From Streptomyces viridochromogenes (GTDB lineage: Bacteria > Actinomycetota > Actinomycetes > Streptomycetales > Streptomycetaceae), in NCBI RefSeq assembly GCF_001270495.1, contig NZ_LGUR01000205.1, forward strand, positions 19,508 to 83,507: a stretch of DNA of 64,000 nucleotides, written 5' to 3'. How positions within the stretch are numbered: the stretch's first letter is position 1; every line of letters starts with the position of its first letter. Below the pieces are notes generated by a model. It made no database searches, had not been told where the DNA came from, and saw only the letters and a list, made by a program, of their open reading frames with translations. A program made the translations under genes and the position numbers. Shown piece after piece: positions 1 through 8,554 of this stretch.

Positions 1-445
1 TCAGCGGGCCCCCGCGGTCCCGGCCGGAAGGCGCCCCCGCGGGGGCGGGACGGTGAAGAGCCGTCAGGAAGGCGGCCAAGGCGTCGGCCGACGCCTCGGC
101 GTCCGTGACGGGGGCGCGGTCGGCGGGTTCGCCCGGCACCCAGGTGGTGACGATCCAGGGCCGCGGAAACCGCTCGGAGGGGTGGCCGAGGCGCTGCGGG
201 ACCGGGACCGGCAGCGGAAGGTGCGGGGCGAGGGCGGGCAGCCAGGTGTGTTCCTTGTGCAGCAGCGCGTCCGCCGACTCCGTCGCCCAGGGCAGCCGGA
301 CCGCCAGGTCGTCGCCGAGCCGCCACAGCTGGTTGTCCCAGCCGCGGGCGCCGAGTGTCACGGGGCGATCGGCGAGATCGGGGTGCTGCTCGTGCAGCAG
401 GTCCCGGACCAACTCGGCGGTGATCTCGATCTCGGTATGGGTCAT
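1..445 (-). CDS. Aminoglycoside/macrolide phosphotransferase-family protein, 5' part only
   Basis: Reading the minus strand from an ATG at 445 gives an uninterrupted frame of 148 codons that runs off the left edge, so the C-terminal half is missing. The protein starts MTHTEIEITAELVRDLLHEQ and contains a nucleotide-binding-like stretch GWDNQLWRLGDDLAVRLPW followed by LLHKEHTWLP and PWIVTTWVPGEP. This is the N-lobe pattern of APH-type kinases (the conserved Lys/Glu and hinge region). Family members phosphorylate aminoglycosides, macrolides or small metabolites with ATP/GTP. The catalytic HGD loop lies beyond the window edge and cannot be checked. It is separated from the upstream ferritin-like gene by a strong hairpin, so it probably has its own promoter. 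Resistance is not implied; most chromosomal Streptomyces members have unknown substrates. Confidence 0.8.
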   Translation of the reverse strand, partial: MTHTEIEITAELVRDLLHEQHPDLADRPVTLGARGWDNQLWRLGDDLAVRLPWATESADALLHKEHTWLPALAPHLPLPVPVPQRLGHPSERFPRPWIVTTWVPGEPADRAPVTDAEASADALAAFLTALHRPAPAGAPSGRDRGGPL

Positions 446-486
446 GCGGAGCAACGGTAGCCGGACGGCCGCCCGGGCCGACGCGG

Positions 487-523
487 GCGGGCCCCGGCGC
501 GCTCGTCTCGCGCCGGGGCCCGC
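487..523 (-). terminator. Perfect 15-bp hairpin between two minus-strand genes
   Basis: A 15-base arm at 487-501 pairs without mismatch with 509-523 around a 7-base loop. It lies 25 bases after the stop of the ferritin-like gene and before the phosphotransferase start. No U-tract follows, as is usual in Streptomyces. Most likely the terminator of the ferritin-like gene. Confidence 0.75.
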
Positions 524-547
524 CGTGCACGGCTGCCGTCTACGGCG

Positions 548-1714
548 TCACGCCGCCGGCAGCCGCCTGGCGAGCGCGCGGAACTGGGGGCCGTAGGTAC
601 CGGGAACGTAGAGGTTCGGGGTCTCCATCAGTTCGACGGCGGGCCTCTCCAGGCCGCGCATGGCGTGGATGGCCGCGCCCAGGGTGCGGTGGCCGCCGCC
701 GGCCCAGGCCGCTTCGAGGGTGTCCAGCACGGTGCTGTAGGTGGCGTCGAAGTGGTGCAGGAGCTGGCGGACCCGGGCCGGCGGGTTGGGCCAGCCGCCG
801 ACCGGGATCGGGGCCATGGGACGCACCTCGGGGAAGGGCACGGGCGCGCCGACGTACCGCCAGCCGTCGTCGGTGCGGCGCAGCTCCCGGCCGTGGTAGA
901 TCTCGCCGAAGGCGTAGTAGTGCGCAGGGTGGTCGTCCTCGAAGGAAGCCGACGGTGAGCTGGTGGTGCCCTCACCCTGCTCCATGATGATCCCGACGGC
1001 CTGCTCGACGTGGTCGAGGTTCCCGATCGGGGACAGGTCGTCGGAGAAGACGTACTGGGACAGCTGCCCCCGCACCGACAGCTCCGGCCGCACCGCCCGG
1101 AACGCGTTCAGCAGCTCCCCGTAGAACTCGCCGACGGTGGGGGAGGCCTGCGCGCTGCGGACGAGCGACTCCTCGGGGGCCTCGATCGCCATCATCACAT
1201 CGCGTACGTAGGCCCTGGTGAGGCCCGAGAGGTAGACGGTCACCCCGGCCCGGACACCGCCGGGCAGCGGACCGGGGAAGACGGGCGCGGCGGCCTTGAT
1301 CCGCGGCCTGCCGCCGACGGCCACAAGCAGGTTGCAGGCGATGCCGAGGTGGTACATCTCGTCGCCGACGATGCGCTGGATCAGCCGCGCGACCTCACTA
1401 CGGCGGTCCTTGACGGACCACAGGCCGCAGAAGTAGGGCGGGATCGTGGCGAGTTCGAGTCCGACGGCGACCTGAAGGGCCGACCTGATCCAGTCGACCC
1501 CGCGGCCTTCCTGCGGAACAGCCAGCAGCCGCGCCACGGACCCGGCGGCGGGCGCCGCGAGGGCACCGCCCGCCGCCGGTGCGGCAGCCTGCGCGGGACC
1601 GGCGACCGCGACGGCGGCCGGCGCGCCGCTCGCCAACGCGGCCGACGCCAGGAAACTCCTGCGCCTGAACGGGGCAACTGTCTGCCTGTCCGGCTCTTCG
1701 CTCATACCCGTCAC
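548..1714 (-). CDS. Secreted ferritin-like domain protein (VioB/iminophenylpyruvate dimer synthase type)
   Basis: A protein of about 388 residues, from GTG at 1714 or three codons later from ATG at 1705. A twin-arginine signal (RRRSFLASAAL, about residues 18-28) and an Ala-rich stretch suggest Tat export. The body has the helix pattern LELATIPPYFCGLWSVKD then RIVGDEMYHLGIACNLLVAVGG, typical of the ferritin-like domain (Pfam PF12902) shared with the middle of VioB/RebD-type iminophenylpyruvate dimer synthases. The E...EMxH residues could bind a di-metal centre, but no chromopyrrolic-acid pathway genes are nearby, so the substrate is unknown. It stands alone between a divergent-looking gap and a terminator. 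Family assignment is fairly secure; biochemical role is not. Confidence 0.75.
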   Translation of the reverse strand: MTGMSEEPDRQTVAPFRRRSFLASAALASGAPAAVAVAGPAQAAAPAAGGALAAPAAGSVARLLAVPQEGRGVDWIRSALQVAVGLELATIPPYFCGLWSVKDRRSEVARLIQRIVGDEMYHLGIACNLLVAVGGRPRIKAAAPVFPGPLPGGVRAGVTVYLSGLTRAYVRDVMMAIEAPEESLVRSAQASPTVGEFYGELLNAFRAVRPELSVRGQLSQYVFSDDLSPIGNLDHVEQAVGIIMEQGEGTTSSPSASFEDDHPAHYYAFGEIYHGRELRRTDDGWRYVGAPVPFPEVRPMAPIPVGGWPNPPARVRQLLHHFDATYSTVLDTLEAAWAGGGHRTLGAAIHAMRGLERPAVELMETPNLYVPGTYGPQFRALARRLPAA

Positions 1715-1895
1715 TCTCGACTCTCGCCTCAGCTCATCGCCACGGCCCCGCCACGGCTCGATGCCCGCGGGACCCTCGCACAGCTCGCGAAGCTAGCAAT
1801 GATCAACGTCGCCACCAGAGCAGACGGGCCGGGCGGCGCATCAACCACCCTGTCGGTCCAACGCGATCAAGGAGGGCACGGCACCGGAGAACCGC

Positions 1896-2360
1896 TCAGT
1901 GACCGCGGGCGGCAACGGCGCTGTCGTCGGCCTCGCGCACCGCGATCCGGGCGAGTTTCGTCAGCATCATGCCGTTGCGGATCCGGACGAGATAGTCGAC
2001 GGGGAGCCCGTGCATGCGCACGCCGGGGCCCCGCAGGGCGTGCCAGTCGAGGATGAAGAGGGTGTTCTCGCCCCAGGGGATCAACCGCATGGCGATACGG
2101 GCCGCGCCGAAGGGATCCGCCTTCGCCTCCAGCTCCAGACGCCGTTCGGGTTCGCAGATCCGGACGACGCAGGTGTCGTCGAGGACCAGCCGGCCGACCC
2201 CGACCCGGACCCGCAGACGGGCGCCCACGTCGGGCCAGTGCGGGTCGGCGGCGAGGACCTCCCGCGTTCCCGACACCCACTCCCCGTAGCGCCGGCCGTC
2301 GGAGAGCAGGCTCCAGACCTTCGACGGGGAGCTCAGGATCAGACGGCGGTTCCGGGCCAC
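1896..2360 (-). CDS. SRPBCC (START/Bet v1-like) small-molecule binding protein
   Basis: The open frame extends back to 2483, but the best start is the GTG at 2360: an AAGGAG sequence lies 10 bases upstream, and the SRPBCC fold begins at once with ARNRRLILSSPSKVWSLLSD. This gives 154 residues, normal for the family. The sequence has the typical N-terminal strand, the two short helices (KVWSLLSDGRRYGEWV), the central sheet and the long C-terminal helix. SRPBCC proteins bind hydrophobic ligands or act as cyclases/aromatases. No partner gene is adjacent, so ligand and role are unknown. Confidence 0.65.
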   Translation of the reverse strand: MARNRRLILSSPSKVWSLLSDGRRYGEWVSGTREVLAADPHWPDVGARLRVRVGVGRLVLDDTCVVRICEPERRLELEAKADPFGAARIAMRLIPWGENTLFILDWHALRGPGVRMHGLPVDYLVRIRNGMMLTKLARIAVREADDSAVAARGH

Positions 2361-2464
2361 ACCGACCACGCTCCTTCTGGAGGATCCCGAGCCGCCGGTG
2401 CTCCGACAGGCACTGGAACTGCCCTTCGACGCTAGCCGCCCCGTCCACCTCCGGCACCCGTAGT

Positions 2465-2479
2465 CCGGGCTCCGCCCGG
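2465..2479 (-). terminator. Short GC hairpin downstream of the LacI gene
   Basis: CCGGGC and GCCCGG form a perfect 6-bp stem with a 3-base loop about 50 bases past the stop of the LacI gene at 2532. Possible terminator; the stem is short. Confidence 0.4.
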
Positions 2480-2493
2480 CCAACCAGGTGACG

Positions 2494-2537
2494 GACTCAG
2501 TAACGGGCTCAGTAACGACTCAGAATCGGGCTCAGCA
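2494..2537. repeat. Imperfect 12-base tandem repeat at the 3' end of the LacI gene
   Basis: About three and a half copies of a unit near CTCAGTAACGGG occur with a 12-base period (units begin at 2496 and 2508, then degenerate) and run up to and just over the stop codon of the regulator at 2532. No function is evident; slippage or a weak binding array are possible. Confidence 0.5.
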
Positions 2538-3584
2538 GGACGGCTCGCGTGGCCCGGCCGTGCTCAACCGTTCCACCAGCCGTGTCGACAGCTCCGTCCG
2601 CGTGCTCTCCGGCCGGTCCCCGTCCATCATCCGCACCAGCAGGCGCAGCGCCGTCGCCGCCATCTCCGACAGCGGCTGGCGGACCGTGGTGAGGGCCGGG
2701 GCGATCCAGCGGGCCTCCGGAAGATCGTCGAAGCCTACGACGCTCAGGTCGTCCGGCACGCTCAACCCCCGTTCCGACAGCGCCCCGTAGACCCCGAGGG
2801 CCATCCGGTCCGAGCAGACGAAGACGGCCGTCGGCGGTTCGGGCAGGTCGAGGAGTTCCAGCATCCGGCGCCGGGCGACCCCCTCGTCGAAGCCCGCGTG
2901 CCGGACGTACTCGGGACGGTGCCGCACCCCGGCCGAGGCGAGCGCCGAGCGGTACCCGGCCACCCGGGCGGTGCTGCACATCTTGCGCTGATGACCCGCG
3001 ATGACCGCGATCCGCTCATGGCCCAGCGCCAGCAGATGCTCGGTCGCCGTCACACCGCCGTGCCAGTTCGCGGCGCCCACCGACACCACGCCCGGCGGCG
3101 GCTCCAGAACCGGGTCGATCATCACGAACGGGATGCGGTGCTGCTCCAGCCAGGAGTACTGCGACGCCGTCAGCTCGGCCAGGTTGAACAGCACCCCGGA
3201 CGAGCCGCGCGCGGTGAGCTTGTCCAGCCAGCCGCGCTCCGGGCGCCCGCCCCGCGTCCGGGTCAGCCCGGCCGAGACCACCACCTCCAGCCCCGCGTCG
3301 TGGGCCGCCTCCTCCACTCCGTGCAGTACCGCACCCGACCACGAGGTGTCCAGCGAGTGCACGACCAGGTCGACCAGGCCGGGTGTCTTCGCCGCGTCGA
3401 AGCGCGGTCTGCGGACATAGCCGAGCCGGTCCAGCGCCTCGGTGACCCTGCGGCGTGTCTCGGGGGCAACGTCCTCCCGGCCGTTGACCACCTTGGACGC
3501 GGTCGGCACGGACACCCCGGCCTCGCGTGCCACGACGGCCAGGGTCGGCCCGGCCGCCACGCTCGCTCCGCCCGTACGGACCAT
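2532..3584 (-). CDS. LacI-family regulator of the adjacent GH43/ABC xylo-oligosaccharide locus
   Basis: A protein of 350 residues. The LacI helix-turn-helix is clear at about residues 14-60 (TLAVVAREAGVSVPTASKVVNGR, then the hinge after PETRRRVTEALDRLGY), followed by a periplasmic-binding-protein-like effector domain ending with FDDLPEARWIAPALTTVRQP. The ATG at 3584 has a purine-rich GAGAGGTGG upstream. The gene is the last of a same-strand set with GH43 and the ABC importer. Two types of palindrome (TTTCGAAA and AAGCGCTT) lie in its promoter region at 3617-3740, so autoregulation and control of the GH43/ABC genes are likely. By analogy with BxlR/CebR of Streptomyces it should be a repressor released by an oligosaccharide; the actual effector is inferred only. 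Confidence 0.9.
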   Translation of the reverse strand: MVRTGGASVAAGPTLAVVAREAGVSVPTASKVVNGREDVAPETRRRVTEALDRLGYVRRPRFDAAKTPGLVDLVVHSLDTSWSGAVLHGVEEAAHDAGLEVVVSAGLTRTRGGRPERGWLDKLTARGSSGVLFNLAELTASQYSWLEQHRIPFVMIDPVLEPPPGVVSVGAANWHGGVTATEHLLALGHERIAVIAGHQRKMCSTARVAGYRSALASAGVRHRPEYVRHAGFDEGVARRRMLELLDLPEPPTAVFVCSDRMALGVYGALSERGLSVPDDLSVVGFDDLPEARWIAPALTTVRQPLSEMAATALRLLVRMMDGDRPESTRTELSTRLVERLSTAGPREPSC

Positions 3585-3616
3585 CGGGAACCACCTCTCC
3601 GGCCCGCCCGAGGGCC

Positions 3617-3740
3617 ATGAAAAGTTTCGAACAGCGCGGAAACAGTAAGCGCTTCCTACCCTAGGTTCGCCGCAATGAGTCCGGAAGGGGCCGGAGATCG
3701 CAGGTCTTCACGGTCCGCGACTTTCGAAACTTCGAACACG
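3617..3740. promoter_or_regulatory. Operator region of the LacI gene: TTTCGAAA and AAGCGCTT palindromes
   Basis: The 181-base gap between the LacI start and the GH43 stop holds AAAGTTTCGAAC at about 3621-3632, the perfect palindrome AAGCGCTT at 3647-3654, and CTTTCGAAACTTCGAAC at 3721-3737. These look like LacI-family half-sites. A related CTTTTCGAAAG occurs at about 12054 upstream of the second importer. Confidence 0.6.
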
Positions 3741-3765
3741 CCTGGGCTACCAGCAGGTGAGCGGG

Positions 3766-5367
3766 CTACCAGCAGTTGAGACGGAATGCCGTGAAATCGG
3801 CCGTGAACGACGCGTCCACGAGATCCACGGCATGGATGCCGGCCATCGCCCCGGTGAAGCGCAGCTTGGAGCCGTAGTCGTCGGACAGCTTGGTGAAGTC
3901 CAACGGCCGCCCGATCAGGGCGCGCACACCCCCGCGCACGTACCAGAACTGCGCCAGGCCGTCCTCGACCGTCACCCCCAGGGTCAGCGGCAGGCTCGCG
4001 TCCACGTCCACGACGGCGACCTGCCGGGTGCCGAACTCCTCCCGCTCCACGAGGCTCAGCACCGTACGGCCCCCGCCTCGCCACTGCTGCCCGTGCTGCC
4101 CCTCGCCCTCCGGTTCCGCCCAGGTGAGGTCGAGGCTCAGATAGGCCTCCGCGTTGTACCGCAGAACCAGCCCGGCGGCCTGGGTGAACGTGCGCGGCTC
4201 CGCCGCCACGGTGACCTCGGCCTCCGCACACTGCTCGGTGATCCGCCGGGCCAGCAGACTGTGCGCCCACCGTGACTCGGGACCGTGCCGACCGCGTAGC
4301 CGGATCCAGCCGGGGCGGGCGGTGGCGTCGGCCCAATTCGGGTCGGCATAGCCGCGGAGGGTGCTCCAGGGCCAGCCGAAGGGCTCGTCGGGATCGGCGT
4401 CGCGCGACCCGGGCTCTGGCTCCGGCTCGGCGGGCCGCGTCGGTACATCGACCTCGACCGCCGGATGCCACCCCCCGTGCCGCAACCGGGGCCACCCGCC
4501 CGCGTCCCAGGTCAGCACCTGGATCGCGGTCTCCCGGCCGAGTGGGCAGCGCGGGCCGTCGGGCGTCCGCAACGGCCGTGCCGTGAGGTGGCTCATCACC
4601 CACTCGCCCTCGGGCGTCTCCACCAGCTCCGCGTGCCCGGCCTTCTGCAACGGCACCGAAGGATCGTCGCGCGTCGTCAACAGGGGCTGGCTGTCGAGCT
4701 CGTACGGCCCGGTGATCGCACGACTTCTCGCCACCAGCACGCCGTGCTCGACGCCCGTGCCGCCCTCCGCGAGCACGAGGTAGAACCAGCCGTCCCGCTT
4801 CACCAGCTTCGGCCCCTCGATGAGCCGTTCGTGCTGGAGCAGCAGATGCGTTTCACCGATCGGGACGAGCGTCTCACGATCGACCTCGGTGAGGACGATC
4901 CCGGCGAACCGCCGACCGTCCGGACGGTGGTCGTTCTGGAGGTTGAGCAGCCACAGCCGCCCCTCGTCGTGGAAGAGCGCGGGGTCGAAGCCATGGCTCG
5001 CGATCCGCCGCGGCCGCGTCCACTCGCCGCCGGCCTCCGTGGCCGTACTGACATACGTGTCCGTGTCGAAGTACGGCGTGCCCACCGAGCGCACGACGGA
5101 GTACACCACCCAGAACCGCGCCCCGTCCCAGCTCAGCGACGGCGCCCAGATGCCGCCCGAGTCGGGCACACCGGCCAGGGAGTCGCCGGGGACCGCTCCC
5201 CGGACGTGACCCGCGTACTCCCAGTGGGCCAGGTCCCGGGAGCGGTGGAGCGGGATCGTGGGGAACCACTCGAAGGAACTCGTCGCCAGGTAGTACCAGT
5301 CGCCGACCCTGACCAGGGAAGGGTCCGGGGCGAAACCGCGGATGACGGGATTCTGCAGCAGAGTCAC
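3766..5367 (-). CDS. GH43 family beta-xylosidase / alpha-L-arabinofuranosidase, cytosolic
   Basis: I choose the GTG at 5367, with GGGAG seven bases upstream, over the longer frame from 5403; this gives 533 residues starting VTLLQNPVIRGFAPDPS. GH43 five-blade propeller features are visible: the catalytic-base Asp in FAPDPS, the Asp in DSGGIWAPSLSWDG/RIASHGFDPALFHDEG and the acid Glu in ERLIEGPKLV. A C-terminal beta-sandwich follows from about residue 330, as in two-domain GH43_11/12-type xylosidases. No signal peptide is present, so it acts on imported oligosaccharides. The gene starts 22 bases after the stop of the upstream permease and ends the importer operon. Xylo-oligosaccharide is the likeliest substrate; arabinan fragments are possible. 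Confidence 0.88.
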   Translation of the reverse strand: MTLLQNPVIRGFAPDPSLVRVGDWYYLATSSFEWFPTIPLHRSRDLAHWEYAGHVRGAVPGDSLAGVPDSGGIWAPSLSWDGARFWVVYSVVRSVGTPYFDTDTYVSTATEAGGEWTRPRRIASHGFDPALFHDEGRLWLLNLQNDHRPDGRRFAGIVLTEVDRETLVPIGETHLLLQHERLIEGPKLVKRDGWFYLVLAEGGTGVEHGVLVARSRAITGPYELDSQPLLTTRDDPSVPLQKAGHAELVETPEGEWVMSHLTARPLRTPDGPRCPLGRETAIQVLTWDAGGWPRLRHGGWHPAVEVDVPTRPAEPEPEPGSRDADPDEPFGWPWSTLRGYADPNWADATARPGWIRLRGRHGPESRWAHSLLARRITEQCAEAEVTVAAEPRTFTQAAGLVLRYNAEAYLSLDLTWAEPEGEGQHGQQWRGGGRTVLSLVEREEFGTRQVAVVDVDASLPLTLGVTVEDGLAQFWYVRGGVRALIGRPLDFTKLSDDYGSKLRFTGAMAGIHAVDLVDASFTADFTAFRLNCW

Positions 5368-5389
5368 TCGAACACTCCCAGGACCACGG

Positions 5390-6328
5390 TCACTTGAGGG
5401 CACCCAACGTCACGCCGGTCCGCCAGTACCGCCGCATCGCGACCATCATGATCGCCATCGGCACGATGGACAGCAGCGCACCCGTCAGCACGAGACTGGT
5501 CACGTCGATGCCCGACTCCAGGCGCTTGCCGGACCAGTTGTACAGACCCAGGTTGAGCGTCCAGTTCTCCTCGCCGCGCAACACGGTCAGCGGCAGGAAG
5601 AACGCGTTCCAGGTGTTGACGAAGGCGAGCAGGAACACCGTCGCGCCGCCCGTCGTCATCATCCGCAGCACGATGCTGAAGAAGATCCGCAGCTCACCGG
5701 CGCCGTCGAGACGGGCCGCCTCCAGCAGCTCGAACGGGATGGTGGCCTCGGTGTACACCTTCGCCAGATACACACTGAACGGATTGATCAGACAGGGGAT
5801 CAGCATCGCCCACGGGGTGTCGACCATCCCGATCGCCGAGAACAGCAGATACAGCGGCAGCGTCAGTAGCGCGATCGGAATCAGAAAGGACCCCACCACG
5901 CACGCGAAGACGGCACCGCGCCCGGGGAAGTCGAACCGTGCCAGGCCATAGCCCGTGGCGAGCGCGATGAGCGTGCCGCCGAGGGAGCCGACACCGGCGT
6001 ACAGGAACGAGTTGGCGGTCCAGCGCAGGAAGATGCCGTCCTCGTAGGTGAAGACCTGCTGGATGTTGTCCCACAGGTGCCAGCCGGAGAACCACAGCCC
6101 GTTGCTCTGGTACAGCCCCACCCGGTCCTTGGTCGCGGCGATCATCAGCCAGTACACGGGGAACAGGCTGTAGGCACTGGCCAGGACCAGCCCGACCAGC
6201 ATGAACCGCTGCCCGCCGCGCGAACGCGAGACGGGATCCGGCCGGGTACGCCGCCGGACACCACCCCCGCGAGGCGGCACGGCAGCCGTCCGCACCCCGC
6301 CCTCCTCGCGGTTTTCCGTCAGCGCCAT
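5390..6328 (-). CDS. ABC sugar importer permease, MalG type
   Basis: The true start is the ATG at 6328, which overlaps the stop of the preceding permease by one base (TGATG), giving 312 residues; the open frame further upstream is a shadow of that gene. After a basic Arg-rich N-terminus (about 40 residues) there are six predicted membrane segments, beginning MLVGLVLASAYSLFPVYWLM. The conserved cytoplasmic EAA loop is EAARLDGAGELRIFFSIVLR, which docks the ATPase. It forms a heterodimeric channel with the product of 6328-7212 and receives sugar from the lipoprotein at 7223. No ATP-binding subunit is encoded nearby; a shared ATPase of the MsiK kind is the usual Streptomyces solution. Confidence 0.92.
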   Translation of the reverse strand: MALTENREEGGVRTAAVPPRGGGVRRRTRPDPVSRSRGGQRFMLVGLVLASAYSLFPVYWLMIAATKDRVGLYQSNGLWFSGWHLWDNIQQVFTYEDGIFLRWTANSFLYAGVGSLGGTLIALATGYGLARFDFPGRGAVFACVVGSFLIPIALLTLPLYLLFSAIGMVDTPWAMLIPCLINPFSVYLAKVYTEATIPFELLEAARLDGAGELRIFFSIVLRMMTTGGATVFLLAFVNTWNAFFLPLTVLRGEENWTLNLGLYNWSGKRLESGIDVTSLVLTGALLSIVPMAIMMVAMRRYWRTGVTLGALK

Positions 6329-7212
6329 CAGTCCGCCTCCTTCGAGGTCAGCCGGTAGAACAGGAGGGAGGCGATGCCGAGGATCAGGGCGAGCAGCACC
6401 GAAAGGGCCGCCGCGTAGTGGTAATTGCCGGCGTTGAACGCCTGGTTGTAGATGATCATGATCGGCGTGAAGCTGTCGCTGACGGTCTGCGGGGTCACGT
6501 TCCGGAACAGCGCGGGCTCGTTGAAGATCTGGAGCATCTGGATGATCGACAGCAGCGCGGTCAGGACGAGCGCCCCGCGTACGAACGGGATCTTGATGCT
6601 CAGCGCGATCCGCATCTCGGAGGCGCCGTCCAGTCGCGCGGCCTCGAACAGCTCGCGTGGCACGCCCTGGAGGGCGGCGTAGATGATCACCATGTTGTAG
6701 CCGATGCCGTGCCAGGTCAGCAGATTGCCGATGGCCGGCCACACCATGGAGGGCGCGAAGAAGTTCCAGTCGAACCCGAAGACCTCCCCGAGCGGGGTCA
6801 GCGGCCCCACCTCAGGGCTGTAGAGGTTGATCCACACGAGCGCCGCGACGACGCCCGGGATCATGTACGGCACCAGCAGCAGGATCCGGAACCGACCGGC
6901 CGCCCTGGAGCTGACGGCGTCCAGGAACAGCGCCAGCACCAGACTGACGAGCAGCATGAACGGAATCTGCACACAGGCGAAGAGAACGACCCGCAGGATG
7001 GAGGTCATGAACGCCGAGTCGGTGAGCCCGTTCTGGTAGTTCTCCAGCCCCACGAACTCCGTCGTGGCGCCGCCGAGCCCGAGCCCGGACTGCTTCTGAA
7101 GAAACAGCGACTGGTAGACCGCGTAACCGATCGGGAGCAGATACAGAAAGGCGAAGCCGAGCTGGAAGGGCACCGTGAAGGCGGCACCCTTCCAGCGCTG
7201 GGAGCGAATCAT
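6328..7212 (-). CDS. ABC sugar importer permease, MalF type
   Basis: A protein of 294 residues with six predicted membrane helices, the first being VPFQLGFAFLYLLPIGYAVY. The EAA motif reads LFEAARLDGASEMRIALSIK. It lacks the large periplasmic loop of E. coli MalF, as normal for Gram-positive CUT1 systems. It is translationally coupled to the downstream permease and begins 10 bases after the stop of the binding-protein gene, so all four genes (binding protein, two permeases, GH43) form one operon read towards lower coordinates. Substrate is inferred to be a xylo-oligosaccharide from the GH43 partner. Confidence 0.92.
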   Translation of the reverse strand: MIRSQRWKGAAFTVPFQLGFAFLYLLPIGYAVYQSLFLQKQSGLGLGGATTEFVGLENYQNGLTDSAFMTSILRVVLFACVQIPFMLLVSLVLALFLDAVSSRAAGRFRILLLVPYMIPGVVAALVWINLYSPEVGPLTPLGEVFGFDWNFFAPSMVWPAIGNLLTWHGIGYNMVIIYAALQGVPRELFEAARLDGASEMRIALSIKIPFVRGALVLTALLSIIQMLQIFNEPALFRNVTPQTVSDSFTPIMIIYNQAFNAGNYHYAAALSVLLALILGIASLLFYRLTSKEAD

Positions 7213-7222
7213 CGAGTCTGCC

Positions 7223-8554
7223 TCAGCCCTTGACGCTGATGCCGCGCTGCTTCAGGTCGTTGACCGTCCACTCCTGCATGTGGTCGAGCAGATCGGTGAC
7301 CTTCTGCTTCTTGCTGACGACCGCGGCCCACTGGTCCTGCATCTCGGTGAACATCGCGGTCCAGTTCGGCCCGAAGGTCCAGTCGGTGGTGACGGTGCCC
7401 AGGCTGTCCGTGACGACCTTCTTGGCCGGCTCGTAGTTCTTGCCGAGCAGCTTCTCGGAAACCGCCTCGGAGACATACGAGTCGCTGTCGGCCAGCGCCG
7501 GCATCACACCACTGCCGGTCTCCGGGCTCGCCATGGTCTTCACCGCACCGGTGTCGGTGGACATCCACAGCGCCGCCTGGGCGGCCTGCTCCTTGTTCTT
7601 GCACTGCTCGCTGACCAGCGTCAGGTTGCCGCTCTGGTTGGTCGCGGCCGGCGTCTTGGCGGCCTCGCCCTTGAAGGTCGGCCAGGGCGACAGCGCCCAG
7701 TCGCCGAAGGACTTCGTGAAGTTCTGCACCATGCCGGACATCTGCCAGGTGGAGATCTGCCGGGTCGCGGTCCCGCCGTTGTCGTAGTTACGCTGCACGG
7801 CCGCGTAATCGGCGAAGGACAACTTCGAGTTCAGATCATTGTCGATGATCTCCTGGATCACCTTCGCGGCCTTGAGCGTGCCCTCGTCCTTGAAGTTCAC
7901 CGCCCACGAGTCACCGTCGATGCTGTACCAGTGCGCCCCGGCCTGCATCGCCAGCACCTCCAGGGTGCTCGGGTCCTCACCGGCGTAGTTGGTGATCTTG
8001 ATGTCGTGCTTCTTCAGTTCCTTGCCCGCGGCGATGAAGTCGTCCCAGGTGGCCGGCGCCTTGAGCCCGTACTTCTGGAAGAGATCCGTCCGATAGATGG
8101 TGAAGGCGGGCGCCGAGGCGGTCGGCACCCCGTACACCTTCCCCTGCACCTGACCGGTCGCCCACGACCCTGCGTTGAACTTGTCCTTGTCGCCCTCGAC
8201 GTACTGGGTGATGTCGGCGAGCGCACCCTGCGAGACCCAACTGGTGACGTACTCGCCGGTGTTCTGCAGCAGACAGGGCGCGTTGCCCGCCTTGACGGCG
8301 TTGGTCAGCTGCTTCTGCATGGTCAGCTGGTCGGTGACCTTCGTGTACTTGAGCTGGACGTCCTTGTGGCTGGCGTTGAAGGCCTTCACGACCGCCTCCT
8401 GGCCGTTGGCCCAACCCCAGAAGTCGAGGGTGACCGGACCGGAGGACTCGGAGTCCTGGGAGTCGGACCCACCGCAGGCGGCGAGCAGACCCGACAGCGC
8501 GATACCCGCGACGGCGGCGGAGGCGAACCTTCTCCGGGGGCTGGTGAAGTTCAT
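7223..8554 (-). CDS. ABC sugar importer lipoprotein (extracellular solute-binding protein, family 1)
   Basis: The start is the ATG at 8554: GAAGGA lies 10 bases upstream and the protein (443 residues) then opens with MNFTSPRRRFASAAVAGIAL and a lipobox LLAAC, Cys at about residue 27. The longer frame from 8722 is rejected because it would bury the signal peptide. The mature part is a family 1 solute-binding protein, with VTLDFWGWANGQEAVVKAFN at its start and the GLKAPATWDDFIAAGKELKK segment. It is anchored outside the membrane and hands oligosaccharides to the two permeases encoded just downstream. The 471-base leader carries several operator-like elements. Confidence 0.92.
   Translation of the reverse strand: MNFTSPRRRFASAAVAGIALSGLLAACGGSDSQDSESSGPVTLDFWGWANGQEAVVKAFNASHKDVQLKYTKVTDQLTMQKQLTNAVKAGNAPCLLQNTGEYVTSWVSQGALADITQYVEGDKDKFNAGSWATGQVQGKVYGVPTASAPAFTIYRTDLFQKYGLKAPATWDDFIAAGKELKKHDIKITNYAGEDPSTLEVLAMQAGAHWYSIDGDSWAVNFKDEGTLKAAKVIQEIIDNDLNSKLSFADYAAVQRNYDNGGTATRQISTWQMSGMVQNFTKSFGDWALSPWPTFKGEAAKTPAATNQSGNLTLVSEQCKNKEQAAQAALWMSTDTGAVKTMASPETGSGVMPALADSDSYVSEAVSEKLLGKNYEPAKKVVTDSLGTVTTDWTFGPNWTAMFTEMQDQWAAVVSKKQKVTDLLDHMQEWTVNDLKQRGISVKG

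Noticed and set aside
548..1714. Part of an indolocarbazole/violacein-type biosynthetic cluster
   Set aside because: Only the ferritin-like domain is shared; no oxidase, tryptophan or tailoring genes are nearby.
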